This document shows positions 9,352 through 17,038 of a stretch of DNA of 64,000 nucleotides, one piece after another; position 1 is the first letter of the stretch; every line of letters starts with the position of its first letter. Location: positions 644,001 to 708,000 of the forward strand of contig NZ_CP022190.1 in the NCBI RefSeq assembly GCF_003111685.1, in the 5' to 3' direction. The notes below the pieces were generated by a model that was not told where the DNA came from, searched no databases, and saw nothing but the letters and a program-made list of their open reading frames with translations. The stretch comes from Alloyangia pacifica (GTDB lineage: Bacteria > Pseudomonadota > Alphaproteobacteria > Rhodobacterales > Rhodobacteraceae). The translations under genes and the position numbers were made by a program.

Positions 9352-10494
9352 TCAGGCGCCGGGGTTCACTTCGCTCAGATCCACCGCGCGTCCCTCTATC
9401 ATCGAGCGCTGCGCGGCGAGGCCCATGAGGACCGCCCACTTGCCATCCTGAAGCGAGACCTCGGGCGCGTTGCGCTCGCCGCGCACCAGCTCGAGGAACC
9501 CGCGATGCTGGTAGAAGGTCGAGCCGTTGTGGTCCCCGGCCTCGAGGATCGTCGGGTCGACGGGGATCTCGCGCACCTCGGGACCCTTCGGCTCGCGCGG
9601 CGAGACGATGACCTGCGGCACCGGCGGCGCGCCCAGATGCGCCGGCCAGAAGCGGCCCGGCCCCGGCACCAGCGCCTCGATCTTGCCCTTGGGGCCGACT
9701 GCCGAGATCTCTTCTTGGTAGCGAGATCCCTCGGCGAACATGCACAGCTCAAGCAGGGCGCGCACGCCGCTGTCGAATTCGACCATCACGTAGCCATGGT
9801 CAAAGATGTCCGGCGTCTCGCCGGCGTAGGCCTCCTCCAGGTGGTTCACCGCCTGACCGCCCATCGCCATCACGCGCACCGGATCGGACTTCAACGTAAG
9901 CCGCATGAGGTCGAAGAAATGGCAGCACTTCTCGACAAAGGTGCCGCCGGTGTAGCGGTTGAAGCGGTTCCAGTCGCCGACCTTCTCGAGGAAGGGGAAG
10001 CGATGCTCGCGGATGGTCAGCATCTTGACCCCGCCGGTGGCCGCCTCGGCCTCTTCCAGCAGTTTCGCGACGGGCGGCATATAGCGGTATTCCATCGCCA
10101 CCCAGACCGGCGCGGGGTAGCTTTCGGCAAAAGCGTCGATGGCAGCGGCATGGTCCGGGTCGGTGAAGAGCGGCTTTTCCACCAGGACGGGCAGGGGGCG
10201 CTTGCCGGCAATGGCTTGCAGCTGCTCCACATGGCGGAAATTGGGGCTGGCGATGAGCAGGCAGTCGATCTCTGTCACCTCCAGCAGCGCCTCGATGCTG
10301 TCCACGAAACGCGCGTTTGGTGCGAACTGCCTGGCATGGGCGCGCATCTCGGCGTTGGGCTCGAAAATTGCGCCGACGGCGGTGTTTTCCAGCAGCGCGA
10401 TGTTGCGCAGATGCTCCTGTCCCATCATGCCGCAGCCGATGATGCCGTAGGTGATGGTCCGGGTCTCGCTGCGCGCGAGGGTCTGGGTCGTCAT
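9352..10494 (-). CDS. Gfo/Idh/MocA-family protein, candidate NAD-dependent sulfoquinovosidase
   Basis: A 380-residue NAD(P)-binding protein. The Rossmann motif GIIGCGMMGQEH covers residues 17-28, and the family signature EKP is at 106-108 in VLVEKPLF. The C-terminal alpha/beta domain follows, with HFFDLMRL in the substrate region. Family members are sugar dehydrogenases or oxidoreductive glycosidases; one branch (GH188) comprises NAD-dependent sulfoquinovosidases reported from Roseobacter-clade sulfolytic clusters. Its place beside an SsuD-like monooxygenase, a flavin reductase and a YdhF-like reductase makes that role attractive, but the assignment is inference from context. It is co-oriented with, and directly behind, the GntR regulator (18-base gap). 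Confidence 0.85.
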   Translation of the reverse strand: MTTQTLARSETRTITYGIIGCGMMGQEHLRNIALLENTAVGAIFEPNAEMRAHARQFAPNARFVDSIEALLEVTEIDCLLIASPNFRHVEQLQAIAGKRPLPVLVEKPLFTDPDHAAAIDAFAESYPAPVWVAMEYRYMPPVAKLLEEAEAATGGVKMLTIREHRFPFLEKVGDWNRFNRYTGGTFVEKCCHFFDLMRLTLKSDPVRVMAMGGQAVNHLEEAYAGETPDIFDHGYVMVEFDSGVRALLELCMFAEGSRYQEEISAVGPKGKIEALVPGPGRFWPAHLGAPPVPQVIVSPREPKGPEVREIPVDPTILEAGDHNGSTFYQHRGFLELVRGERNAPEVSLQDGKWAVLMGLAAQRSMIEGRAVDLSEVNPGA

Positions 10495-10512
10495 AGGGAA
10501 ATCCTCCTCCCT

Positions 10513-11238
10513 TCAGATGAGGCGCTGGACGTAAAGCGCCTTTTGCGTGTCGTACCAGGTGCGCGAGAACTCGACCGCCTCGCTGCCCTGCGCCCAGGAC
10601 AGGCGCTCGATGAAGGCGGTGGTGGTGCCGGGTTCTAGCGGAAAGGCCGCAGGGGCCCAGTCCGGGACTTGCCCGATCCCCACGCGGTCCTCGGCGCGGG
10701 TGATCCAGAGCTGCAGGGCGCGCTTGTAGGTCAGGTAGAGCGAATCCTGCACCATCTCGCGCGGGACCCGGCCCGCGCCGCCGTCGAGCCAGATCTCCTC
10801 GACCGCGATGATGACGTCGTCGAGATAGCGTAGGCGGCGGAAGCGGGTGCCGTGGTCGGACGTGCCATAGGCAGGCTGCTGCGCATCCTTGGGCAGATAG
10901 TCGGCCGAAAGAATATCGGCAGTCGGCAAGCCGCCGCCGCCACGTGCGTGTTCGAGCCGGAACATCGAGTAGACCGACTCAACCTCGCCACTGGCCCGCA
11001 CGTAATTGCCGGAGCCCTGCCGGCGCTCCAGAAGCCCCTTTTTCTCTAGCTCTGACAGGGCTTTGCGCAAGGTCCGTACGGTTGTCCCATGCGCCTTCGC
11101 GAAGTCGCGCTCGGGCGGCAGCTTCTGGCCGTCGACCAGCCGGCCAGCGGCGATGTCGCGGATCACCAGCTCGCTGATCTGCATGTAGATCGGCAGCGCA
11201 TCGGGCCGGTGAAGGGAATTCCTGTTTTTTTCCTGCAT
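10513..11238 (-). CDS. GntR-family transcriptional regulator with UTRA domain
   Basis: A 241-residue regulator. The N-terminal winged helix (about 15-85) contains LPPERDFAKAHGTTVRTLRKAL and the GSGNYVR wing, typical of GntR/HutC proteins. The C-terminal UTRA ligand domain (about 100-240) includes RYLDDVIIAVEEIWLD. It is transcribed divergently from the monooxygenase operon with 112 bases between the two starts, so it is the likely local, effector-responsive regulator of both the Gfo/Idh gene and the plus-strand operon. The effector is presumably a sugar or sulfonate intermediate. The first residues (MQEKNRNSLHRPDALPIYMQI) fit a normal start. Confidence 0.93.
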   Translation of the reverse strand: MQEKNRNSLHRPDALPIYMQISELVIRDIAAGRLVDGQKLPPERDFAKAHGTTVRTLRKALSELEKKGLLERRQGSGNYVRASGEVESVYSMFRLEHARGGGGLPTADILSADYLPKDAQQPAYGTSDHGTRFRRLRYLDDVIIAVEEIWLDGGAGRVPREMVQDSLYLTYKRALQLWITRAEDRVGIGQVPDWAPAAFPLEPGTTTAFIERLSWAQGSEAVEFSRTWYDTQKALYVQRLI

Positions 11239-11287
11239 GTTTCCGCCTCCCCCTGCGGATGCTGCGAACGAAAAAATTGATACACCA

Positions 11288-11301
11288 TTGATCTACATCA
11301 A
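11288..11301. promoter_or_regulatory. FNR-type palindrome in the divergent promoter
   Basis: TTGATCTACATCAA matches TTGAT-N4-ATCAA, the consensus of FNR/FnrL-type regulators, without mismatch. A further TTGAT half-site lies at 11277-11281. It is 49 bases upstream of the monooxygenase ATG and 49 bases upstream of the GntR start, so it could serve either gene. It may instead be part of the GntR operator. Confidence 0.5.
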
Positions 11302-11350
11302 GGACGCGGGTAGTGAAAGGGAAAGTTCGGAGGTTTTCAGGGAGGAAAAC

Positions 11351-12505
11351 ATGACGGTCGTACCCGTTACATCCGCCGATCTCGACGCGGTCGAGGTGGC
11401 CTGGTTCTCGGCGCTCTGCTCGGATGACTACCAGTTCCTCGGCGTGCCCGACGGCGACCTGCGCTCGTCGTGGGACCATTGCTCGGAAATCGTGAAGACC
11501 GCCGAGGCGCAGGGCTTCGGCAACATCCTGTGTCCTTCGTCCTATCAAGTGGGGCAGGACACGCTCAGCTTCGTGGCGGGCTGCGCGCCGATCACCAGCG
11601 CGATCAACCTTCTGGCCGCCGTGCGCTGCGGCGAGATGCAGCCGATCATGCTGGCGCGCACCATCGCGACGCTCGATCACATGCTGCAGGGGCGGCTGAC
11701 GGTGAACATCATCTCGTCCGACTTCCCCGGCGAGAAGGCCGACAGCCAGTACCGCTACCAGCGCTCGCGCGAGGTGGTGGAGATCCTCAAGCAGGCGTGG
11801 AACCGCGACGAGATCAACTACGAGGGCGAGGTCTACAACTTCACCGGCCTCACCACTGATCCCGCCAAGCCCTACCAGCAGGGCGGGCCGATGCTGTATT
11901 TCGGCGGCTATTCGCCCGCCGCGCTCGATCTTTGCGGTCAGCATTGCGACGTGTACCTGATGTGGCCGGAAAAGACCGAGGACATCGCGGACCGCATGAA
12001 GGCTGCCAATGCTGCCGCCGAGAAATATGGCCGCACGCTCGACTATGGCTTCCGCAGCCATGTCATCGTCCGCGACACCGAGGCCGAGGCCAAGGAGTAC
12101 GCCCGCTATATCGCCAGCAAGCTCGACGACGAACTGGGGCAGGCGATCCGCGAACGCGCGCTCGACGCGGGCAGCCTCGGCGTCAGCCACCAGGCGCGGA
12201 ACCGCGAGCTGGCCGACCTCGAGGGCTATATCGAGCCCAACCTCTGGACCGGCATTGGCCGGGCGCGCTCGGGCTGCGGCGCGGCCATCGTCGGCTCGAC
12301 CGACCAGGTGCTGAGCAAGCTCGAGGAACTGCAGAAGATGGGCATCCGCGCCTTTGTCCTGTCGGGCTACCCGCACGTCGAGGAAGCCGAGCACTTCGGC
12401 TCGCGCGTGCTGCCGCAGCTCAAGACCTGCCAGCTCAACCAGGCCTGGGGCCGGGTCCCGCAAACCCTTCCGAAGACGCCGCTCGGCGCAGGAGATCGCC
12501 GCTGA
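11351..12505 (+). CDS. SsuD-like FMNH2-dependent monooxygenase (LLM family), candidate sulfoquinovose monooxygenase
   Basis: A 384-residue bacterial luciferase-like TIM-barrel enzyme. The C-terminal NLWTGIGRARSGCGAAIVG and the LSGYPHVEEAEHF block closely parallel the alkanesulfonate monooxygenase SsuD, and SSDFPGEKADSQYRYQRSRE matches the flavin/phosphate region. With O2 and reduced FMN such enzymes cleave a C-S bond to an aldehyde plus sulfite. I start at ATG 11351 (GGAGG at 11341-11345), not at the upstream in-frame start, which runs into the regulatory region. Its stop overlaps the next start as TGATG. With the following reductases it resembles SmoC of the sulfo-SMO pathway. The substrate is inferred, not seen. 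Confidence 0.9.
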   Translation: MTVVPVTSADLDAVEVAWFSALCSDDYQFLGVPDGDLRSSWDHCSEIVKTAEAQGFGNILCPSSYQVGQDTLSFVAGCAPITSAINLLAAVRCGEMQPIMLARTIATLDHMLQGRLTVNIISSDFPGEKADSQYRYQRSREVVEILKQAWNRDEINYEGEVYNFTGLTTDPAKPYQQGGPMLYFGGYSPAALDLCGQHCDVYLMWPEKTEDIADRMKAANAAAEKYGRTLDYGFRSHVIVRDTEAEAKEYARYIASKLDDELGQAIRERALDAGSLGVSHQARNRELADLEGYIEPNLWTGIGRARSGCGAAIVGSTDQVLSKLEELQKMGIRAFVLSGYPHVEEAEHFGSRVLPQLKTCQLNQAWGRVPQTLPKTPLGAGDRR

Positions 12506-13419
12506 TGGATACTCGCAACGACTTCACCCTCGATCGCGTGAACATGGCCGAGGGGCTCAGCTTCTCGAGGCTGGTCTACGGCATGTGGCGCATCGGCGAT
12601 GACACCGACACATCCGCGGATCACGTGCGCGCCAAGATCGACGCCTGCCTCGCGCAGGGGATCACCACGCTCGACCAGGCCGACATCTACGGCGAGTACA
12701 CCGCCGAGGCGGTGCTGGGGCAGGCGTTCAAGGCCGACCCCGCGCTCCGCCAGAAGGTGGAAGTGGTCACCAAGTGCGATATCGTCGCGCCCTGCGGCAA
12801 ATACGCCGATGTGGCCTGCAAGCATTACGACACCTCGAAGGCCCACATCGAGGCGTCGGTCGAAAGCTCGCTGCGCGATCTCGGCACCGATTACATCGAC
12901 CTGCTGCTGATCCACCGCCCCGATCCGCTGATGGACCACGAGGAAACCGGCGCGGCGCTCGACGGGCTGGTGAAGGCGGGCAAGATCCGCGCCGCCGGCG
13001 TGTCGAACTTCCGGCCGTGGGATGTCGAGCTGCTGCAGAGCGCGATGGACACCAAGCTGGCCACCAACCAGATCGAGATCTCGCTGGCCCGCGTCGAGCC
13101 CTTCACCGATGGCGATCTGGCGTTCCACCAGCGCCGCAAGGATCCGGTGATGGCTTGGTCGCCGCTTGGCGGCGGCAGCCTGATGACCGGCGAGAGTGAG
13201 CTGACCCGCCGCATGGACGCGATGGCCGGAGACTTCGGTGTCGACCGCGCGGCCATCGCCGTGGCCTTCCTTCTGCGTCACCCGGCGACGATCTTGCCGG
13301 TGCTGGGCACCAACTCGCTAGAGCGCATCGCGAAAATCTCGGACGCCCGCAAGGTCGCGCTGAGCCGCGTGCAGTGGTTCCAGCTCTATGAGGCGGCTCT
13401 TGGCCGCGAGGTGGCCTGA
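12505..13419 (+). CDS. YdhF-like aldo/keto reductase, candidate 6-oxoglucose reductase (SmoB role)
   Basis: A 304-residue NADPH-dependent aldo/keto reductase. The catalytic tetrad is D57, Y62 (DQADIYGEY), K90 (VTKC) and H137 (LLIHRPDPLMD). The pattern LIHRPDPLMD, GVSNFRPWD, LATNQIEIS and the ending QWFQLYEAALGREV recall E. coli YdhF. In a sulfo-SMO pathway the analogous enzyme reduces the aldehyde left by desulfonation, 6-oxoglucose, to glucose. It starts inside the stop of the monooxygenase gene (TGATG) and ends inside the start of the flavin reductase (TGATG), so the three are tightly coupled. Confidence 0.92.
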   Translation: MDTRNDFTLDRVNMAEGLSFSRLVYGMWRIGDDTDTSADHVRAKIDACLAQGITTLDQADIYGEYTAEAVLGQAFKADPALRQKVEVVTKCDIVAPCGKYADVACKHYDTSKAHIEASVESSLRDLGTDYIDLLLIHRPDPLMDHEETGAALDGLVKAGKIRAAGVSNFRPWDVELLQSAMDTKLATNQIEISLARVEPFTDGDLAFHQRRKDPVMAWSPLGGGSLMTGESELTRRMDAMAGDFGVDRAAIAVAFLLRHPATILPVLGTNSLERIAKISDARKVALSRVQWFQLYEAALGREVA

Positions 13420-13925
13420 TGCAGATGGCGCAGCACCATAGCTTCGTGCCCGACCCGGGCAACGGGCGGGCGCTGCGCGATGCCTTCGGGCTTTTTGCCA
13501 CGGGGGTGACCATCGTCACCGCCTGCGGTCCCGAGGGCTGCGCCGCGATCACTGCCAACAGCTTCTCGTCGGTCTCGATGGAGCCGCCGCTGGTGCTCTG
13601 GTCGCCGGCGCGCAGCTCCAGCCGCTTCGATCTGTTTGCCGGGGCCGAGCATTACGCCATCCACGTGCTCGCCGCCGACCAGCAGGAGCTGGCGTGGGCC
13701 GTGGCCAAGGACGGCGCTGCGCTCATCGGCGCGGCGCTGGAGCAGAACGCAGACGGCGTGCCGGTGCTCGAGCGTTGCCTTGCACGCTTCGACTGCCGCC
13801 GCCACGCCGTGCACGAGGCAGGCGATCACGCGATCGTCGTCGGCGAGGTCCTGCGCGCCACCATGCAACAGGGCGATCCGCTGGCTTTCTTCGCCGGGCG
13901 GGTCGCGCGGCTCGACATCAACTGA
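13419..13925 (+). CDS. Flavin reductase, partner of the monooxygenase (SmoA/SsuE role)
   Basis: A 168-residue protein of the flavin reductase-like FMN-binding split-barrel family. Signatures are FATGVTIVTA, AITANSFSSVSMEPPLVLW and HYAIHVLAADQQELA. It would use NAD(P)H to reduce free FMN for the luciferase-like monooxygenase two genes upstream. The TGATG overlap with the aldo/keto reductase gene supports expression in one stoichiometric unit. A short gap with a purine-rich RBS leads into the TRAP transporter genes. Confidence 0.92.
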   Translation: MQMAQHHSFVPDPGNGRALRDAFGLFATGVTIVTACGPEGCAAITANSFSSVSMEPPLVLWSPARSSSRFDLFAGAEHYAIHVLAADQQELAWAVAKDGAALIGAALEQNADGVPVLERCLARFDCRRHAVHEAGDHAIVVGEVLRATMQQGDPLAFFAGRVARLDIN

Positions 13926-13974
13926 CGGCACGCCGACGCCCTGGAGGAGGGCGCGGCATGACGGGGAGGAGAGA

Positions 13975-14562
13975 ATGGTGCTACTCGACGGGCTGATCCG
14001 GCCCCTGTCCTGGGTCAACGACCACCTTCTGAAGGTCGGTCGCGGCATCGGTGTCGTGGCCATCGCGGTGATGGTGGCGGTGACCCTCGTGCAGGTGTTC
14101 TGCCGCTACGTGCTGGGCAACGCGCTGCCCTGGCCGGACGAGGCCGCGCGTTTCTGCATGCTCTGGATGACCGGGCTCATGGCGCCGACCGCCTTTCGCC
14201 GGGGTGGGTTCGTGGCGATCGACATCCTGCCTTCGCTCCTGCCGCGCCGCCCGGCGAGCCTGCTCAACCTCGTGTTGCTGACAGTCAGCCTGATGGTTCT
14301 GATCATCGCGCTGCAGATCGGCTGGAAGGAGGTCACCGGGCTCGGCGGGCGCTTCGCCTCGGCCTCGCTCTACATTCCCACGGCCTTTGATTTCAGCGAG
14401 TGGCACCGGGTGCCGCGCAGCTGGATGATGGCCTCGATCCTCGTGGGCATGGCGCTGCTGGTACTGGTCAACATCGAGCTGATCCTGCGCAACCTGGCCG
14501 AGCTCTGCTCGGGGCGGGCGCTGGACATTGTGCCTCAGGCGAACACGCAGGGAGCCGAATGA
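13975..14562 (+). CDS. TRAP transporter small permease (DctQ type)
   Basis: A 195-residue, four-helix membrane protein of the DctQ family, with the family-typical VFCRYVLGNALPWPDEAARF near residues 41-60. I use ATG 13975 with GGGGAGGAGAGA upstream. It precedes the large permease by one base beyond its stop and is part of the desulfonation operon. It forms the membrane complex with the next two genes' products for Na+-driven uptake of an organic anion, here probably a sulfonate. Confidence 0.92.
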   Translation: MVLLDGLIRPLSWVNDHLLKVGRGIGVVAIAVMVAVTLVQVFCRYVLGNALPWPDEAARFCMLWMTGLMAPTAFRRGGFVAIDILPSLLPRRPASLLNLVLLTVSLMVLIIALQIGWKEVTGLGGRFASASLYIPTAFDFSEWHRVPRSWMMASILVGMALLVLVNIELILRNLAELCSGRALDIVPQANTQGAE

Positions 14563-14563
14563 C

Positions 14564-15853
14564 ATGCTGATTTGGTTCCTTCCGCTCTTCCTCGTCTTCC
14601 TGATGATCGGCTTGCCGGTATTCTTCGGCCTGCTCGCCGCGCCGGGCATCCTGCTGTTCCTCAACGGGCAGGAGCGCGATCTGACGCTGCTCTACCGCAA
14701 TCTTTACAACGGCATGGACAGCTTCCCGCTGATGGCGATCCCCTTCTTCATGCTGGCGGGCGAGATCATGAACCGTGGCGGCATCACCCACCGCCTCGTG
14801 GAATTCAGCCAGGCCTTCATGGGCCATCTGCGCGGCGGGCTGGCGCATGTGAACGTGATGTCCTCGATGCTCTTTGCCGGGCTCTCGGGCTCGGCGGTGG
14901 CAGACACATCGGCGCTCGGCTCGATGCTGATCCCGGCGATGGAGAAGCAGGGCTACACCCGCCGCTTTGCCGCCGCGATCACCGCCGCGAGCTCGGTGAT
15001 CGGGCCGATCATCCCGCCCTCGGGGATCATGATCATCTACGCCTATGTCATGGGCGAGAGCGTCGCCGCGCTCTTCCTTGCCGGGCTGGTGCCCGGGGTG
15101 CTGGTCGGCGTCGGGCTGATGCTGCTCATCAAGGTCATGGCCAACCGCTACGACTTCCCCGTCGCCTCGCGCAAATACAGCTGGGGCGAACGCGGGCAAG
15201 CGAGCCTCAAGGCCTTCTTCCCGCTGCTGACGCCGGTCATCATCCTCGGCGGCATCCTCGCGGGCGTCTTCACCCCGACCGAGGCGGCGGCGGTGGCGGT
15301 GTTCTACGCGCTTTTCATCAGCCTCTTCGTGCTAAAAACGCTGCGCTTTGCCGAGCTGCCGGATGTGCTGGGCCGGGCCGGGCTGACCTCGGCGGTGGTG
15401 CTGTTGCTGGTCGGTGCGGCGATGTCGTTCAAGACCGTGGTGTCGCTCTCGCACGCGCCGCAGCAGATGGCCGACTTCATCCTGTCGCTGACCGAGAACC
15501 CGCTGCTGCTGCTGTTCCTGATCAACCTGCTGCTCTTTGCGGTGGGCATGTTCCTCGATGCCGGGCCGGCGATCATCATCCTTGGCCCGATCCTCGGCCC
15601 GGTGTTCACCGGCATGGGCGTCGACTCGGTGCATTTCGCCATCATCATGTGCGTGAACCTGACCGTGGGCCTTGCGACGCCGCCCATGGGGCTGGTGCTC
15701 TTCGTCGCCTCGGCCGTGTCGGGCGAGCGGGTGACGACCATCGCGCGCGCCATCCTGCCATTCCTCGCGGTCGAGATCGCGGTGATCTTCCTGATCACCT
15801 ATTTCCCCGCGATTTCCATGACGATCCCGCGACTGACCGGGTTCGCGAATTAA
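14564..15853 (+). CDS. TRAP transporter large permease (DctM type)
   Basis: A 429-residue permease with about 12 membrane segments. Family motifs include GLSGSAVADTSALGSMLIP, SSVIGPIIPPS and NLTVGLATPPMGL. It starts at ATG 14564, directly after the DctQ stop (14560-14562). DctM proteins carry the Na+ and substrate pathway and accept substrate from the periplasmic DctP protein encoded next. Confidence 0.95.
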   Translation: MLIWFLPLFLVFLMIGLPVFFGLLAAPGILLFLNGQERDLTLLYRNLYNGMDSFPLMAIPFFMLAGEIMNRGGITHRLVEFSQAFMGHLRGGLAHVNVMSSMLFAGLSGSAVADTSALGSMLIPAMEKQGYTRRFAAAITAASSVIGPIIPPSGIMIIYAYVMGESVAALFLAGLVPGVLVGVGLMLLIKVMANRYDFPVASRKYSWGERGQASLKAFFPLLTPVIILGGILAGVFTPTEAAAVAVFYALFISLFVLKTLRFAELPDVLGRAGLTSAVVLLLVGAAMSFKTVVSLSHAPQQMADFILSLTENPLLLLFLINLLLFAVGMFLDAGPAIIILGPILGPVFTGMGVDSVHFAIIMCVNLTVGLATPPMGLVLFVASAVSGERVTTIARAILPFLAVEIAVIFLITYFPAISMTIPRLTGFAN

Positions 15854-15882
15854 GAAAATCCAGAGCTATCAGGGAGGATAAC

Positions 15883-16941
15883 ATGCTCAGGAAGACCCTT
15901 ACGCTGGCGGCATCGCTGGCCCTTACTACGGCCCTCGCCATTCCGGCGATGGCGCAGGACTACACGATCCGTGCGGTCGCCAACTCGAACGAAAATGACG
16001 AGGATTACGACGGCCTGGAGGTCTTCAAGTCCTATGTCGAAAGCGCCTCGAACGGCGCCATCGGGGTCGAGATCTACATGGGCACGCAGCTCTGCTCGAA
16101 CGGGGCGGAATGCCTGCAGGGCGTCGCCGATGGCTCGATCGACGTCTACATCTCGACCTCCGGCGGCGCGGCGGGGCTGTTCCCCTACGTGCAGGTGCTC
16201 GATCTGCCCTACCTGATGCAGGACGACCGGGTCGCCGAGAAGGTGCTTTCTGGCGATTTCACCCGCACCATGCGCTCGATGGCGCTGGAGGACTCCGGCG
16301 GCATGATCCGCCTGATGACCATCGGCAACACCGGAGGCTGGCGCAACTTCGCCAACACCAAGCAGCGCGTCCAGACCCCGGAGGATCTCAAGGGCATGAA
16401 GATCCGCACGGTCGTTGCCGACCTGCCGCAGGAACTCGTGCGCGCCCTCGATGCCGCGCCGACGCCGATCCCCTGGCCCGAGCTCTTCACCTCGCTGCAG
16501 ACCGGCGTGGTCGAGGGCACGAAGAACGGCATCACCGACATCATGTCTATGAAGTTCCCCGAGGCCGGCCTGCAATATGTCACGCTGGACGGGCACGCCT
16601 ACATGGGCGCGCTCTGGTGGATGTCGAACGAGAAATTCCTGACCCTGCCCGAGGACATGCGCCGCGTGGTGGTCGACGGGTTCTACCAGCTCCAGCAGGC
16701 GACCTTCGCGTCGCCCAAGCGCAAGTCGATCCCGGCCTACAAGGAATTCACCGACGGCGGCGGCGATCTCTACGTGCCGACGCCCGAAGAGAAGCAAGCC
16801 TTCGCCGAGGCCGCGCAGCCGGTCTACGAGTGGTTCACTGCAAACGTCGAGGGCGGCGAAGAGATCTTCAACGCCATGCAGGCGGCGGTGCAGACCGCGA
16901 CGGAAGAGCTTGACGCCGAGCGCGCCAGCGACATCCAGTAA
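15883..16941 (+). CDS. TRAP transporter substrate-binding protein (DctP type)
   Basis: A 352-residue periplasmic protein with an Sec signal peptide ending AIPAMA-QD (about residue 24). RTVVADLPQELVRALDAAP and PIPWPELFTSLQTGVVEG cover the conserved DctP ligand-binding arginine and hinge. AGGGAGGA precedes ATG 15883. It should bind the organosulfonate or sulfosugar in the periplasm and hand it to DctQM. Published sulfo-SMO clusters that I know use an ABC importer, so a TRAP importer would be a variation. Confidence 0.94.
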   Translation: MLRKTLTLAASLALTTALAIPAMAQDYTIRAVANSNENDEDYDGLEVFKSYVESASNGAIGVEIYMGTQLCSNGAECLQGVADGSIDVYISTSGGAAGLFPYVQVLDLPYLMQDDRVAEKVLSGDFTRTMRSMALEDSGGMIRLMTIGNTGGWRNFANTKQRVQTPEDLKGMKIRTVVADLPQELVRALDAAPTPIPWPELFTSLQTGVVEGTKNGITDIMSMKFPEAGLQYVTLDGHAYMGALWWMSNEKFLTLPEDMRRVVVDGFYQLQQATFASPKRKSIPAYKEFTDGGGDLYVPTPEEKQAFAEAAQPVYEWFTANVEGGEEIFNAMQAAVQTATEELDAERASDIQ

Positions 16942-16947
16942 GCCCTT

Positions 16948-16979
16948 GCGGGCGCGTCCTTTCCAAGGGGCGCGCCCGC
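16948..16979 (+). terminator. Hairpin between dctP-like gene and yeiH-like gene
   Basis: GCGGGCGCG at 16948-16956 pairs with CGCGCCCGC at 16971-16979. No U-tract follows. It may protect the mRNA of the binding protein, which usually needs more copies than the permease, or lower expression of the exporter. Confidence 0.5.
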
Positions 16980-17038
16980 CACGGCGCGGGCCTCCGGGCC
17001 CGGCCCAAGACAAATCCAGAGCACACCGAGGACAGGAC

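Noticed and set aside
11237..11350. In-frame N-terminal extension of the monooxygenase
   Set aside because: It runs over the divergent promoter and the FNR-type site, whereas ATG 11351 has a GGAGG at the correct distance and gives SsuD-like length.
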